Assembly (NCBI RefSeq): GCF_030403775.1
Contig: NZ_JAQMWQ010000020.1
Location: 1 to 64,000 of the forward strand
Source: Paenibacillus sp. BSR1-1
GTDB taxonomy: Bacteria; Bacillota; Bacilli; Bacillales; Cytobacillaceae
Direction of reading: 5' to 3'
Length of the DNA stretch: 64,000 nucleotides
A program made the translations under genes and the position numbers. The notes beneath the pieces were generated by a model, which did not search any database, was not told where the DNA came from, and saw only the letters and a list, made by a program, of their open reading frames with translations. Positions within the stretch are counted from its first letter, which is position 1, and every line of letters begins with the position of its first letter. Below, one piece after another: positions 41,931-51,227 of the stretch.

Positions 41931-42524
41931 CTAATCATTTAAACCTTTTCCATCGAGAATTTGCTGAACATATTTTTCAACCCTTGAAACTCGTGTTTTG
42001 GATTGTTTAGGCTGTGAAAAGTGAAGAAGGTAGGCCCTTTGGCGTCCCGGCGTCAACTTTTCGAAGGCCGTTTTCAAGGCAGGGATGTCATCGAATTTAT
42101 TTTGAAGTTCTTCAGGAATTATGTATTCAGTCGTCTTCTTGAAATCCACTTCCAAACCGGATTTTTCCACTTCAACGGCTTCATAAATATAATCTTTCAA
42201 GATTGTTTCCATATTCATGATTTCTTGAAGGTTGGTGAACCGAATCTGGCGCGCCGCCTGAACATTCTCCGTTTGTTGGATTAGAATCCCATGGGTATCC
42301 TTTAACAAAGCACCTTTGTGAAACAGAAGCGCACAATATTCTTTAAATCCATGTATTAGAACGATGTTTTTATCTTTAAACGTGTAACAAGGATGCATCC
42401 ACTTAAATTCTTCGGTCAGCTCACAGTCAAGAACGATAGCCCGCAGCTTTTCATACTCTTCTTTCCACTTCTTTGCTTTACTTAAAAATTCATCAACCTT
42501 CGGATTCAATTTACTATTGGTCAT
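41931..42524 (-). CDS. ydeI: YdeI/OmdA-type DUF1801 protein
   Basis: 197 aa from ATG 42524 (GAGGGGTG upstream). N-terminal DUF1801 domain (P-K-V-D-E-F-L-S-K-A-K-K-W, W-x-x-P-C-Y-T-F, C-A-L-L-F-H-K-G-A-L-L) followed by the OmdA-like C-terminus (F-E-K-L-T-P-G-R-Q-R-A-Y-L-L-H-F). Very similar to B. subtilis YdeI by recall. Follows fra by 18 bases, so the two DUF1801 proteins form an operon. Confidence 0.86.
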   Translation of the reverse strand: MTNSKLNPKVDEFLSKAKKWKEEYEKLRAIVLDCELTEEFKWMHPCYTFKDKNIVLIHGFKEYCALLFHKGALLKDTHGILIQQTENVQAARQIRFTNLQEIMNMETILKDYIYEAVEVEKSGLEVDFKKTTEYIIPEELQNKFDDIPALKTAFEKLTPGRQRAYLLHFSQPKQSKTRVSRVEKYVQQILDGKGLND

Positions 42525-42542
42525 CCAGGACACCCCTCAACA

Positions 42543-42914
42543 TTACTTCCGCCAAAAAGTGGAACAGTCTGCCTTATCCAAAATATTAAACTCAATCATT
42601 CTCTCAAGTAAGGAGAAATCAACCGGACTGCTCCATGGGAGACGTACCAGCCCCTTGGTGTGACCATAGCCAGCCTGGACAATTTCTTCAGAAAAACGTG
42701 TGATTCCTGCCTCTTCCGGGGCAACAGCCAAATGCTGTTTGGCAACGCTAAAGCCAATAATATAGGTCCCGTGATCGGTAAACATAGGCTGATTCCACTT
42801 AATTTCTGGCACTAAATGCGGGTATTTTTTTGATACCCATCCTAAAATTTCTTCCGTTCGCTCCCGATGCTGCGGGTTATCAATACGCGCTAAAAATTCT
42901 GCAAAAACTTCCAT
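42543..42914 (-). CDS. fra: Frataxin-like iron chaperone (Fra/YdhG, DUF1801)
   Basis: 123 aa, ATG after AGGAGGG. Single DUF1801 domain: E-I-K-W-N-Q-P-M-F-T-D-H-G-T-Y-I-I-G-F-S, H-L-A-V-A-P-E and the C-terminal K-A-D-C-S-T-F-W-R-K, as in B. subtilis Fra, which delivers iron for Fe-S and heme assembly. First gene of the fra-ydeI pair. Confidence 0.88.
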   Translation of the reverse strand: MEVFAEFLARIDNPQHRERTEEILGWVSKKYPHLVPEIKWNQPMFTDHGTYIIGFSVAKQHLAVAPEEAGITRFSEEIVQAGYGHTKGLVRLPWSSPVDFSLLERMIEFNILDKADCSTFWRK

Positions 42915-42945
42915 CTTGTTCCCTCCTAAAATGTTGTTGGAATAA

Positions 42946-42980
42946 AAAAGAGGATACAGTAAACACTATATCCTCTTATC
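42946..42980 (-). terminator. Terminator of the site-2 protease gene
   Basis: AAGAGGATA (42948-42956) pairs with TATCCTCTT (42969-42977), followed by TTTTTATT on the minus strand. Confidence 0.8.
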
Positions 42981-43005
42981 TTTAATCTAAACTATTTTAG
43001 TTATA

Positions 43006-44100
43006 TTATCTATTCAACTCTCGTTGTATTTCCGGATGATTCATAAGGATGTCATTTCCATAATAATAACTAACAGCCAGTGCAACCACTAAACCGATAT
43101 AGATGAAAAATAACTGCGCTTTCGTTTTTATATCCGTTTTGTAATAGGTTTCCGTTGTCCGTACTTCTTTTTTATACGCTGCTACCTTTCCTTCCAATTG
43201 CTTGAGAATCTCTTCAATCACTTGCTGATTGTTGCTGCTATCTTCATCACTTATAGAAAAAGTACCGGACAAGTGCTGAAGATAGAGCTCTTTTTTCATT
43301 TTTCCAATTTCCGAACTCAGTTTAGTTAATGTTTCAATAATATCGCGGTTCGTGATTTTCCATTTTGCCTTGCCGGCCATTTCTTGGACTGCATCCAAAT
43401 CATGGGATTCCATCTTTATTTTTTCTAGTAAGTGTTCGAGTTCTTGGACTTCCATTTGGTCGTCCTTTAAACGTTTTTGTTTTTTATATAATTTGTACCA
43501 TTCCATTGAGCCTAGGACGGCGATAAAGAATCCGAGGAAACTAATATTCATGACGGAATAGACCAATAATAAGATAATCCCTAATCCCCACAGCTTAGTA
43601 CTAATCCCTGCGGCAATTCTTCCGCCATCTAATGGCGTGATGGGGATTAAATTAAATAAATTGATCATCGCGCCCAAAATAATGAGCAGGCCCCAGAAGG
43701 GTTCATGTGTGTATAAATACAAAGGAATGGCGGGCAAAAATGATAACAATCCAAATAAAGGGCCCATGTAGGCGACATATCCCTCATCTTTTGCATCTTT
43801 TGGCATTTCTTTCATTCCAATAACGGCCCCCATAAAAGGAATAAATACAGCCGGGCTGACAGGCAGTTTAATCCTTTTAGCCGCATAAGCGTGTCCCATT
43901 TCATGAACAAACAACAAATAGACTAAAGCTACTGCGAACTTCCAGCCAAAAATTATGGCATAGGCTCCGAGCGTAATAAACATGCTCAAAAGCGTTTGCA
44001 GTTTAAGAAATTTAAAAACTACTAATATATATTTTAATTTGCCTAATAAGATCGCTCCGATTGTACCTAATACTCCCAAAGTGGTTTTCTTGTTTTTCAC
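43006..44100 (-). CDS. Site-2 protease family (M50) membrane metallopeptidase
   Basis: 364 aa from GTG 44100 (AAGGGG eight bases upstream). Six or so membrane segments with zinc motif H-E-M-G-H (in L-L-F-V-H-E-M-G-H-A-Y-A) and the third ligand in N-L-I-P-I-T-P-L-D-G-G-R, the S2P signature. A cytoplasmic coiled-coil region (~215-320, rich in Glu/Lys/Leu) and a final membrane helix follow. S2P-like enzymes cut membrane regulators; no anti-sigma factor lies nearby. Confidence 0.85.
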   Translation of the reverse strand: MKNKKTTLGVLGTIGAILLGKLKYILVVFKFLKLQTLLSMFITLGAYAIIFGWKFAVALVYLLFVHEMGHAYAAKRIKLPVSPAVFIPFMGAVIGMKEMPKDAKDEGYVAYMGPLFGLLSFLPAIPLYLYTHEPFWGLLIILGAMINLFNLIPITPLDGGRIAAGISTKLWGLGIILLLVYSVMNISFLGFFIAVLGSMEWYKLYKKQKRLKDDQMEVQELEHLLEKIKMESHDLDAVQEMAGKAKWKITNRDIIETLTKLSSEIGKMKKELYLQHLSGTFSISDEDSSNNQQVIEEILKQLEGKVAAYKKEVRTTETYYKTDIKTKAQLFFIYIGLVVALAVSYYYGNDILMNHPEIQRELNR

Positions 44101-44428
44101 ATAAACATCCCCTTTTGTGAAGAAAATGACGCTTATATCTATTATACAAGAAAATATTGGCAAGGGGCTTTAGAAAAATTTTTGCATCGATAATCCAAAT
44201 ATGAAGGGATTTTTGGGGGAAATGGAAGGTTTTTAATCTTTGTGGAAGTACTTCTCACTTTAAACAAGTGATTAAATAAACTATAATTATCGTATAATAG
44301 AAAATAAATAACCTTAATACAATAGATATAGTAGTATTTGAGACAGTAAAGGTGTGTTAGTAGGTCGCGCCTTAGTTTGGTGTGCCTCTGCATCTTTCTG
44401 CAAATTTCAGGAGAAAAGGTTGGTAAAA

Positions 44429-45931
44429 ATGATGAGCATAAAAGAAACGAAAACAGACGTCATTTTAATCGGCGCCGGAATCATGAGTGCAACTTTAGGG
44501 ACACTCTTGAAAGAATTAGCACCGGAAATGGAAATTACTATGTTTGAAAAGCTCGCCAACGCTGGAGAAGAAAGCTCTAATGAATGGAATAATGCGGGAA
44601 CGGGGCATGCGGCACTTTGCGAGCTTAACTACACCGTCGAAAAACCAGATGGTTCTGTAGATATTAGTAAAGCTATTAATATTAATGAACAGTTTCAGGT
44701 TTCCATGCAGTTTTGGTCTTATCTTGTTAACAGCGGGCTGATCAAAAATCCAGAGGACTTTATCAGACAATTGCCTCACATGAGTTTAGTGCATGGGGAA
44801 GAAAATGTTTCTTTTTTAAAGAAACGGTTTGAAGCAATGACAAACAATCCTTTATTTAAAGGGATGGAATTTTCCGATGACCATGACAAACTAATCGAAT
44901 GGATTCCGCTTATCATGGAAGGCCGTACATTGAATGAACCAATTGCAGCAACCAAAATCGACTCAGGAACAGATGTTAACTTTGGTGCTTTAACACGCAT
45001 GTTGTTCGACCACTTAACGAAGCAGAATGTCGAAATCAAATACAATCATCAAGTTGATGATATTAAACGCACTGAAGATGGTTTATGGGAATTGAAAGTT
45101 TGGAATATGGCTACAGGAAACATCGAACGTCATACTGCCAAGTTCGTCTTTATTGGCGGCGGGGGCGGAAGTCTTCATTTATTGCAAAAAACCGGTATTC
45201 CGGAGTCAAAGCATATTGGCGGATTCCCAGTAAGCGGACTATTTATGGTGTGTAACAAACCAGAAGTTGTCGAGCAGCACAATGCAAAGGTATACGGCAA
45301 GGCCAAGGTTGGCGCACCGCCAATGTCTGTACCGCATCTTGACACCAGGTTTATCGACAATAAAAAATCGTTGCTATTTGGACCATTTGCCGGCTTCTCG
45401 CCAAAGTTCTTAAAAACGGGCTCTATGATGGACCTGGTAACTTCCGTAAAACCGGATAATCTCGTCACAATGCTGGCTGCCGGTGCCAAAAACATGGGAT
45501 TGACTAAATACCTGATCGAGCAAGTGATGTTATCGAAAGAACAGCGCATGGAAGAGCTGCGAGAGTTTATCCCGAACGCGAAAGCAGAGGATTGGGATTT
45601 AGTCGTAGCAGGACAGCGTGTGCAGGTTATCAAAGATACCGAAGCTGGCAAAGGAACGCTTCAATTTGGTACAGAAGTAATCACTGCTGCTGATGGCTCA
45701 GTCGCTGCATTACTAGGAGCATCTCCAGGTGCTTCCACCGCCGTTCACGTTATGCTTCAGGTAATCAAAAAATGCTTCCCAGAACAGATTACAGAGTGGG
45801 AAGGGAAAATCAAAGAAATGATACCTTCCTATGGCGTGTCACTAATGAAAAACCCAGGGCTGCTGGAGGAAGTTCATACTTTCACAGAAGAAGCGCTAGG
45901 ACTGCGTGAAAAAGAATTGGTCTTAAGTTAA
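44429..45931 (+). CDS. mqo: Malate:quinone oxidoreductase
   Basis: 500 aa from ATG 44429 (AAGGTTGGTAAAA upstream). N-terminal FAD-binding D-V-I-L-I-G-A-G-I-M-S-A-T-L (~8-21), N-E-W-N-N-A-G-T-G-H-A-A-L-C-E-L-N-Y (~50-67), I-G-G-G-G-G-S-L-H-L-L-Q-K-T and the C-terminal A-S-P-G-A-S-T-A-V all match Mqo. The peripheral membrane enzyme oxidises malate to oxaloacetate and reduces quinone. Single gene with its own terminator. Confidence 0.95.
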   Translation: MMSIKETKTDVILIGAGIMSATLGTLLKELAPEMEITMFEKLANAGEESSNEWNNAGTGHAALCELNYTVEKPDGSVDISKAININEQFQVSMQFWSYLVNSGLIKNPEDFIRQLPHMSLVHGEENVSFLKKRFEAMTNNPLFKGMEFSDDHDKLIEWIPLIMEGRTLNEPIAATKIDSGTDVNFGALTRMLFDHLTKQNVEIKYNHQVDDIKRTEDGLWELKVWNMATGNIERHTAKFVFIGGGGGSLHLLQKTGIPESKHIGGFPVSGLFMVCNKPEVVEQHNAKVYGKAKVGAPPMSVPHLDTRFIDNKKSLLFGPFAGFSPKFLKTGSMMDLVTSVKPDNLVTMLAAGAKNMGLTKYLIEQVMLSKEQRMEELREFIPNAKAEDWDLVVAGQRVQVIKDTEAGKGTLQFGTEVITAADGSVAALLGASPGASTAVHVMLQVIKKCFPEQITEWEGKIKEMIPSYGVSLMKNPGLLEEVHTFTEEALGLREKELVLS

Positions 45932-45939
45932 GTCGAGAT

Positions 45940-45985
45940 AAAGAACCTTTAATCTTATTTTGGATTAGAGGTTCTTTTTTTATTT
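45940..45985 (+). terminator. Terminator of mqo
   Basis: AAGAACCTTTAATC pairs with GATTAGAGGTTCTT, then TTTTTATTT. Confidence 0.85.
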
Positions 45986-46064
45986 GTGGTTAGCGAGGGT
46001 GTGGTTGCTTTATTTTAAGTAAAGGGTTAGGTAAATTTGTAAAAAACCATATCGCTTATCGTGT

Positions 46065-46160
46065 TGAAGGACATTTTTGGGGTTCGGTAAGAGGAGAATG
46101 TCCTTCATGGTATGGATGAAAGACAGTTTGCGGGTGAAGATAGGGTAAAATGTCCTTCAA
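46065..46160. repeat. GAAGGACATT word cluster (element D)
   Basis: TGAAGGACATT occurs once on the plus strand (from 46065) and twice on the minus strand (46107 and 46159 leftwards). Spacing is not 21 nt, but GGACATT is also the minus-strand core of array C (TTTGGACATT). It lies between convergent mqo and the GerP-like gene. Confidence 0.6.
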
Positions 46161-46177
46161 AGTAAAAGCGAGCCAAT

Positions 46178-46393
46178 TTAGGAATCCTCGCCACTGGTTA
46201 CATTTGAAACTTTTATTTTTCCAGAATTGATATTAGTGAACGAGTTTACGCAGCCATCGCCAAAATTAAAATTGCCGCCGATGATTGTGCTATTGGCGGT
46301 ATGGCTGTTTTGATAAGTTGCACCGAAATTAATGTTGGCATTATTAATCAGCGTTCGAACCTTAAATTGGCCAATATTGATTGAGCCTGCCAT
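46178..46393 (-). CDS. GerPA/GerPF-like spore germination protein
   Basis: 71 aa from ATG 46393 (AAGGATGGTG upstream). Composition and motifs I-N-I-G-Q-F-K-V, N-I-N-F-G-A, G-G-N-F-N-F-G-D-G and repeated Asn/Ser/Thr match the small inner-coat GerP-type proteins needed for germinant access. Located downstream of a GerAB-type permease gene on the same strand. Confidence 0.7.
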   Translation of the reverse strand: MAGSINIGQFKVRTLINNANINFGATYQNSHTANSTIIGGNFNFGDGCVNSFTNINSGKIKVSNVTSGEDS

Positions 46394-46457
46394 TTCTATC
46401 ACCATCCTTATTCCATATTATTTTAAAATAAGGCTTGTGATTGTCCACATGCCCAGC

Positions 46458-46486
46458 AAAAGGTTAGTATGTTACTAACCTTTTTT
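46458..46486. terminator. Terminator overlapping the gerAB-type stop codon
   Basis: AAAGGTTAGTA pairs with TACTAACCTTT, T-run on the plus side and TTTTG on the minus side. Confidence 0.65.
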
Positions 46487-47563
46487 CAACTTCTTCACAA
46501 TCAGTAACAGAAAGAATAATAAAGGTATGTACCCGTAATTTATGAAAAAGGAAATTTTCCCCGTAATATCGAGGAGGATATGAATTTGCTGCCGTGTCTT
46601 AAAAAAATTAATGGCGATTAATACGGCGATTGTAATCAGAAGAACCCCATACTTTTGCTTTAGATTCGTCACCCTTTTTAAAGTCCGGCTGGCACACCAT
46701 AGGCTAAGGCAAACACTTGGGAGAATCACTAGATTCCAATTGGCAATGCCAATGAGATCAAATCTCTCCACAAAAGGCAGTTCGACTATTTTCCACATCG
46801 TCAAAGTGGGCCAGATGAACCTTTTCAGCTGTCCTTCTGAAAAATAAGCAAACGTGATTACAGAAAGATAAAGATATATTAAAGTGGTCAAAGCCACACC
46901 ATAATGCACCCATTTCTTTGATTTTTGCGGTTCTTTGATATATGGATAAACAAACAATAGAATCTCATAGCCAAGGTATGTAATGGACATTTGATATGAT
47001 GCCTTGACCAATTCTATTATCGAGTGATCAAAGATGGGAAGTAAGTTTTTAAAATCGCCATAAGGCAGGGTAAACAAAAAAGTGAAGATTAAATAGAAAG
47101 GGAGAATCGTTCCGAAGAATGCCACCCCTGTCACAGTCCTGAACCCTCCAAATACAATGTAAATGGCTAAAGCACAAAAAGCCAGGGCATACCAAAACGT
47201 ATCCATATCCTGAAATACCCATACTTGAATAACCTCAATAAATGATCTAAGTGTGGTGATCATGATCAGGATAAAATAAAGAACGAATGGGAGCGACAGC
47301 AGTTTGCCAATTTTCCTTCCAAATACGAGAGTATTGGCTGTAATGATATCTCCATTAGCCATTTCAACAATCTTGTACATGATCCAAACTATGACATGGA
47401 CACTTAAACCGCCTATAAGAACGGCAATCCATCCATCATATCCTGCAAATCGAGCAATTATGCGCTGAAAACCAAGAACTCCTACGCCAAACTGCATTTG
47501 GTGAATGATAAAAAAAGCTAAAAAGGGCGATACTTTTACTTTTTCAGGTACAGGATGTTCCAT
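46475..47563 (-). CDS. GerAB/ArcD/ProY-type germinant receptor B subunit (orphan)
   Basis: 362 aa from ATG 47563 (GGAGGAAG upstream). About ten membrane helices; N-terminal V-S-P-F-L-A-F-F-I-I-H-Q-M-Q-F-G-V-G-V-L-G and P-Y-I-K-E-P-Q-K-S-K-K are typical for the endospore germination permease family. Normal receptors are A-B-C operons; no GerA or GerC partner adjoins it here. Confidence 0.82.
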   Translation of the reverse strand: MEHPVPEKVKVSPFLAFFIIHQMQFGVGVLGFQRIIARFAGYDGWIAVLIGGLSVHVIVWIMYKIVEMANGDIITANTLVFGRKIGKLLSLPFVLYFILIMITTLRSFIEVIQVWVFQDMDTFWYALAFCALAIYIVFGGFRTVTGVAFFGTILPFYLIFTFLFTLPYGDFKNLLPIFDHSIIELVKASYQMSITYLGYEILLFVYPYIKEPQKSKKWVHYGVALTTLIYLYLSVITFAYFSEGQLKRFIWPTLTMWKIVELPFVERFDLIGIANWNLVILPSVCLSLWCASRTLKRVTNLKQKYGVLLITIAVLIAINFFKTRQQIHILLDITGKISFFINYGYIPLLFFLLLIVKKLKKG

Positions 47564-47865
47564 AGCACTTCCTCCGGTTCCTATTCGTTTATGTTTTTTG
47601 TCCTTCATGTACGACGAATAGGGGGTGTGTCCCTATAGCTTCTTCATTTATATTTTCCTTGTATGGAAGAATTATCAATCATGTTGTCTAACAAACGGCT
47701 TTTTTCTTGTTGCGGAGCAGTACAAGAAGGAATTTTATTATTTATTTGGAATAGGAATAAAATTAAAATCGCAACACATCTCCTTTATTTCGGAGAAAAG
47801 TAAGCCTTTAAAATTGTGGCTTTTCTACAACAATGAGGAGACGACTACGAAGGGGGAAATGTTCA

Positions 47866-48861
47866 ATGAAAAAACGAACACTTGGTCAGAACGGTCCTCT
47901 GGTTTCTGAGGTTGGTTTAGGCTGTATGGGGATGTCATGGCTATATGGTAATGCTGATCGAAGCGAAAGCATTGCAACAATTCATACGGCACTTGAGCGA
48001 GGCATTACACTTTTTGATACAGGGGATTTCTATGGCGATGGACACAATGAATTACTTCTACGTAAAGCATTCCAAGGAATCCAACGGGAAAATGCGTTCA
48101 TTTCAGTAAAATTCGATGGTAAACTACACTCTCAGGGCAAGAGTCATCAAGAGAGTAATAATCACCCTCATACAATAAAGAATTTCCTTGAGGATTCCCT
48201 GCTGCGCCTAGGTGTTGAATACATCGATCTTTATCAACCTGGCACAGCTTGCATCGATCCAAACGTACCAATAGAAGAAACGGTTGGTGCAATGGCCGAT
48301 ATGGTAAAGAAGGGATATGTTCGGTACATTGGTCTTTCAGAAGTAGGAGTGGATACAATTCGCCGCGCACACGCTGTACATACGATAAGTTGGCTGCAAA
48401 TGGAGTACTCACTATTTAATCGGAGCATCGAATCCAATATTTTGCCCGCTTTACGGGAATTAGGCATTTCACTTTCGGCCTACGGTGTACTCTCAAGAGG
48501 GTTGTTGAGCGGTACATGGTCAAAAGATCGGGCGCTAGATTTGGATGATAAACGCAGTAATGGTCCGCGGTTTGCTAGCGAAAATCTCCAAAAGAATTTA
48601 GCCCTTGTCGAAGCACTGCGTACCATTGCTAAAGAAAGGCAAGTAACGGTTGCGCAACTTGCCATCGCATGGGTTCTATCTCGGGGTGAAGATGTTATCC
48701 CGTTGGTTGGGGCAAGAAAGAGAACACAACTTCAGGATTCAGTCGGTGCACTTGAACTAAATTTAAGTCCAGACGATCTTTTACGGATTGAAGAAGCCGT
48801 ACCCTCAGAACTTGTCGCTGGTGAATACTTCCCGGTACCACGGGAAAAATGGTTCTTTTAA
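47866..48861 (+). CDS. Aldo/keto reductase
   Basis: 331 aa from ATG 47866 (AGGGGGAAATG upstream). TIM-barrel AKR: L-G-Q-N-G-P-L-V-S-E-V-G-L-G-C-M-G-M-S near the N-terminus, catalytic Asp/Tyr in L-F-D-T-G-D-F-Y-G-D-G and Lys in I-S-V-K-F. The usual catalytic His site (D-L-Y-x-x-H) reads D-L-Y-Q-P-G, a substitution seen in some AKR branches. NADPH site near L-V-G-A-R-K-R-T-Q-L. Confidence 0.87.
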   Translation: MKKRTLGQNGPLVSEVGLGCMGMSWLYGNADRSESIATIHTALERGITLFDTGDFYGDGHNELLLRKAFQGIQRENAFISVKFDGKLHSQGKSHQESNNHPHTIKNFLEDSLLRLGVEYIDLYQPGTACIDPNVPIEETVGAMADMVKKGYVRYIGLSEVGVDTIRRAHAVHTISWLQMEYSLFNRSIESNILPALRELGISLSAYGVLSRGLLSGTWSKDRALDLDDKRSNGPRFASENLQKNLALVEALRTIAKERQVTVAQLAIAWVLSRGEDVIPLVGARKRTQLQDSVGALELNLSPDDLLRIEEAVPSELVAGEYFPVPREKWFF

Positions 48862-48883
48862 ATAGTAATGCTAAGGAGAAAGT

Positions 48884-49339
48884 ATGGCTCAAGATGGGAT
48901 TGTTTTAGTAGTTAGTGTTTCAATATTCAAAGATGAAGAAGTATTAATAATTAAAGAAAATAAACCAAGTGCATTGAATAAGTGGAATTTTCCAAGTGGA
49001 AGAATTGAATCTGGTGAAGACGTTTTATATGCAGCTAAAAGGGAAGTAAAAGAGGAAACAGGATTAGACGTGGAACTTACTAGTTCTACTGGTATCTATA
49101 ACTTTATTAGTAGTGCAGAGAGTCAAGTAATTCTGTTTCATTTTACGGGTAAAGTCACAGGTGGTTCATTAATAATTGAAGAAGATGAAATTATAGACAA
49201 TAAATGGGTAAAGGTGAATGACCTCGCGGACTTTGATAATAAAGAGCTACGTGATCCGAGTGTAATAAAACAAATAGTAAATAATTTAGTTCATAAAAAT
49301 TTCTATTCAATAAATATTTTTAATCAACAAATTAGGTAA
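48884..49339 (+). CDS. NUDIX hydrolase
   Basis: 151 aa, ATG after AAGGAGAAAGT, 22 bases after the reductase, possibly cotranscribed. Nudix box G-R-I-E-S-G-E-D-V-L-Y-A-A-K-R-E-V-K-E-E-T-G-L, split across residues ~38-60, with the metal-binding R-E-V-x-E-E. The substrate (a nucleoside diphosphate derivative) is unknown. Confidence 0.87.
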   Translation: MAQDGIVLVVSVSIFKDEEVLIIKENKPSALNKWNFPSGRIESGEDVLYAAKREVKEETGLDVELTSSTGIYNFISSAESQVILFHFTGKVTGGSLIIEEDEIIDNKWVKVNDLADFDNKELRDPSVIKQIVNNLVHKNFYSINIFNQQIR

Positions 49340-49495
49340 ATAAAAATCCTTGTTCAAACCACGGCGTTTCTACAAGAAGTGGAGACACATTTTTGTTATT
49401 TTATAAGGCTGCTATTTACCCTGCATAATTGTGCACCAATTGTCGGAAGGATCCATTTAGTTTCTGCTATTCTTTGGATGAAGGGAGGTCAGAGG

Positions 49496-50368
49496 ATGGA
49501 GTTATTGAAGAACATGAATGAGGCATTACAGTATATTGAAGAAAACCTTACTCAAGATATCGATTTTAAAGAAGTGGCAAAATTGGCTTTCTGTTCTGAA
49601 TACCATTTTAAACGAATGTTTTCTTTTCTTGCGGGGATTTCACTATCCGAATACATTCGAAGAAGACGTCTTACGATTGCAGCACTAGAACTAAATAAAA
49701 GTAACTCAAGGATTATTGATGTTGCTATTAAATACGGATATAGTTCACCAGATTCCTTTACCAGAGCTTTTCAAAGTTTGCATGGTGTAACACCATCAGA
49801 AGCTAGAAATAATGGCCAGGTATTAAAAGCCTATCCACGAATGACCTTCCAATTATCCGTTAAGGGAGGAAATGAAATGAACTACCGAATTGAAGACAAA
49901 GAGGCATTTAACATAGTGGGTATCATGAAAAGGGTACCGATTGTTTTCCAAGGCGAGAACCCGGAAATCAGGGCTATGTGGAAAACATTGAATCCGGAAA
50001 AGATAAATAAACTAATTGAATTATCTAATGTTGAACCAAAAGGAATCATTCAGGCGTCTACTAACTTTTCAGAAGGCCGTATGGAGGAAAAAGGTGGTCT
50101 GGATCATTATATTGGTGTGGCAACAACTAAAGAGTGCCTAGAAAATCTTCCAAAACTAAAAGTTCCTGCCTTAACTTGGGCTGTATTCGAGTCAACAGGT
50201 CCTTTTCCAAATGCACTGCAGGAAATATGGGGACGTATTTATTCTGAATGGTTTCCGTCTTCAAACTATCAACAAACAGAAGGACCAGAAATTTTGTCAA
50301 TCAAAGACAGCGATTTAACTTTACCAACTGTAAAAAGCGAAATTTGGATTCCAGTTTTGAAAGAATGA
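49496..50368 (+). CDS. AraC family regulator with GyrI-like effector domain
   Basis: 290 aa from ATG 49496 (GGGAGGTCAG upstream). N-terminal double helix-turn-helix (~10-105: I-D-F-K-E-V-A-K-L-A-F-C-S-E-Y-H-F-K-R-M-F and the second motif I-x-D-V-A-x-K-Y-G-Y-S-S-P-D-S-F-T-R-A-F), then a GyrI/AraC_E_bind domain (~120-290). Rob/SoxS-like drug-sensing architecture. Target genes are not evident. Confidence 0.87.
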   Translation: MELLKNMNEALQYIEENLTQDIDFKEVAKLAFCSEYHFKRMFSFLAGISLSEYIRRRRLTIAALELNKSNSRIIDVAIKYGYSSPDSFTRAFQSLHGVTPSEARNNGQVLKAYPRMTFQLSVKGGNEMNYRIEDKEAFNIVGIMKRVPIVFQGENPEIRAMWKTLNPEKINKLIELSNVEPKGIIQASTNFSEGRMEEKGGLDHYIGVATTKECLENLPKLKVPALTWAVFESTGPFPNALQEIWGRIYSEWFPSSNYQQTEGPEILSIKDSDLTLPTVKSEIWIPVLKE

Positions 50369-50385
50369 TTTCGCAGGGAAAAAAT

Positions 50386-50412
50386 AAAAAACCACTCAGA
50401 GTGGTTTTTTTT
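50386..50412. terminator. Bidirectional terminator
   Basis: ACCACT (50391-50396) pairs with AGTGGT (50400-50405), flanked by A-run and T-run. Confidence 0.75.
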
Positions 50413-50572
50413 AATCGCGCATTGCGCCTGCCTCTCGGGAAGTCATGGCACCTTGTCCCTGGCTTACATCTGTTTGAATTTCTTGTTTTATCTTTTGCGC
50501 ATCAGTTCCAGCAGATGCTGTTGCTGGCTTCATATTAGACCCCATATTACTAGCTTGTTGATTCTGTTGCAT
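50411..50572 (-). CDS. Small Gln-rich SASP-like protein (53 aa)
   Basis: ATG 50572 with TGAGGGGG upstream; the stop sits in the terminator region. Starts M-Q-Q-N-Q-Q-A-S-N-M-G and carries A-Q-K-I-K-Q-E-I-Q-T-D and G-Q-G-A-M-T-S-R-E-A-G-A-M-R-D. No aromatic residues and Gln/Ala/Ser-rich, like gamma-type small acid-soluble spore proteins. The family assignment is an inference. Confidence 0.6.
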   Translation of the reverse strand: MQQNQQASNMGSNMKPATASAGTDAQKIKQEIQTDVSQGQGAMTSREAGAMRD

Positions 50573-50718
50573 ACAAGTCCCCCTCAACTTATGATTTAAC
50601 AAACTTATTATTTACAAAATGGCACTCGGTATATGAGCGTCACAGGAAAAGAATTATTTTCCTATTAAAAGGCGAGACTAATGGATATTATGCGCATTTT
50701 TAATAGGGGAATGTAAGT

Positions 50719-51177
50719 ATGATCGTATTTTCTTTTTCAATTGTCCTTTTTAATAGCGTTGCCTATAAAATGAAAAAACAGCTTACCAAAAATCAAATTG
50801 TTCATATCTGGGCGTTTTCGATGATATTGGAAATTCTGTTTGATATATTCATCGATGAAAAAACAAATGGATACTGGTATTTTTGGAGAGGAATCGATTG
50901 GACGAATATATTAGCTTATACGATTCTCATTCCGCCTGTGTGTGTGACATTTTTGAACTGGTATCCTTTTAATGGGGCGATGTTTAAAAGGGCACGGTAT
51001 ATTATCTTTTGGGTTATTTTCCTATTGCTGTATGAATTATTGGCACTACTGCCTCAACCTTGGGGATTTTTTTATTACGGCTGGTGGAACTTGTTATATT
51101 CAGCTAGCCTTGATCCTATTTTGCTAATTATTTTACTGGGTTACTATAAATGGATCTGTAAAATTGAAAAAGGTTAA
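50719..51177 (+). CDS. CBO0543-type integral membrane protein (copy 3 of 4)
   Basis: 152 aa, ATG after AGGGGAATGTAAGT. Shorter than copies 1 and 2. Four to five hydrophobic segments; conserved-looking W-Y-F-W-R-G-I-D-W and P-P-V-C-V-T-F-L-N-W-Y occupy the places of the W-x-Y and mid-protein motifs of the relatives. Function unknown. Confidence 0.65.
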   Translation: MIVFSFSIVLFNSVAYKMKKQLTKNQIVHIWAFSMILEILFDIFIDEKTNGYWYFWRGIDWTNILAYTILIPPVCVTFLNWYPFNGAMFKRARYIIFWVIFLLLYELLALLPQPWGFFYYGWWNLLYSASLDPILLIILLGYYKWICKIEKG

Positions 51178-51180
51178 ACA

Positions 51181-51212
51181 AAAAGGACTGCCAAATTATC
51201 GGCAGTCCTTTA
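51181..51212. terminator. Bidirectional terminator
   Basis: AAAGGACTGCC pairs with GGCAGTCCTTT between convergent genes. Confidence 0.85.
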
Positions 51213-51227
51213 AATGTTGTTACTTTG

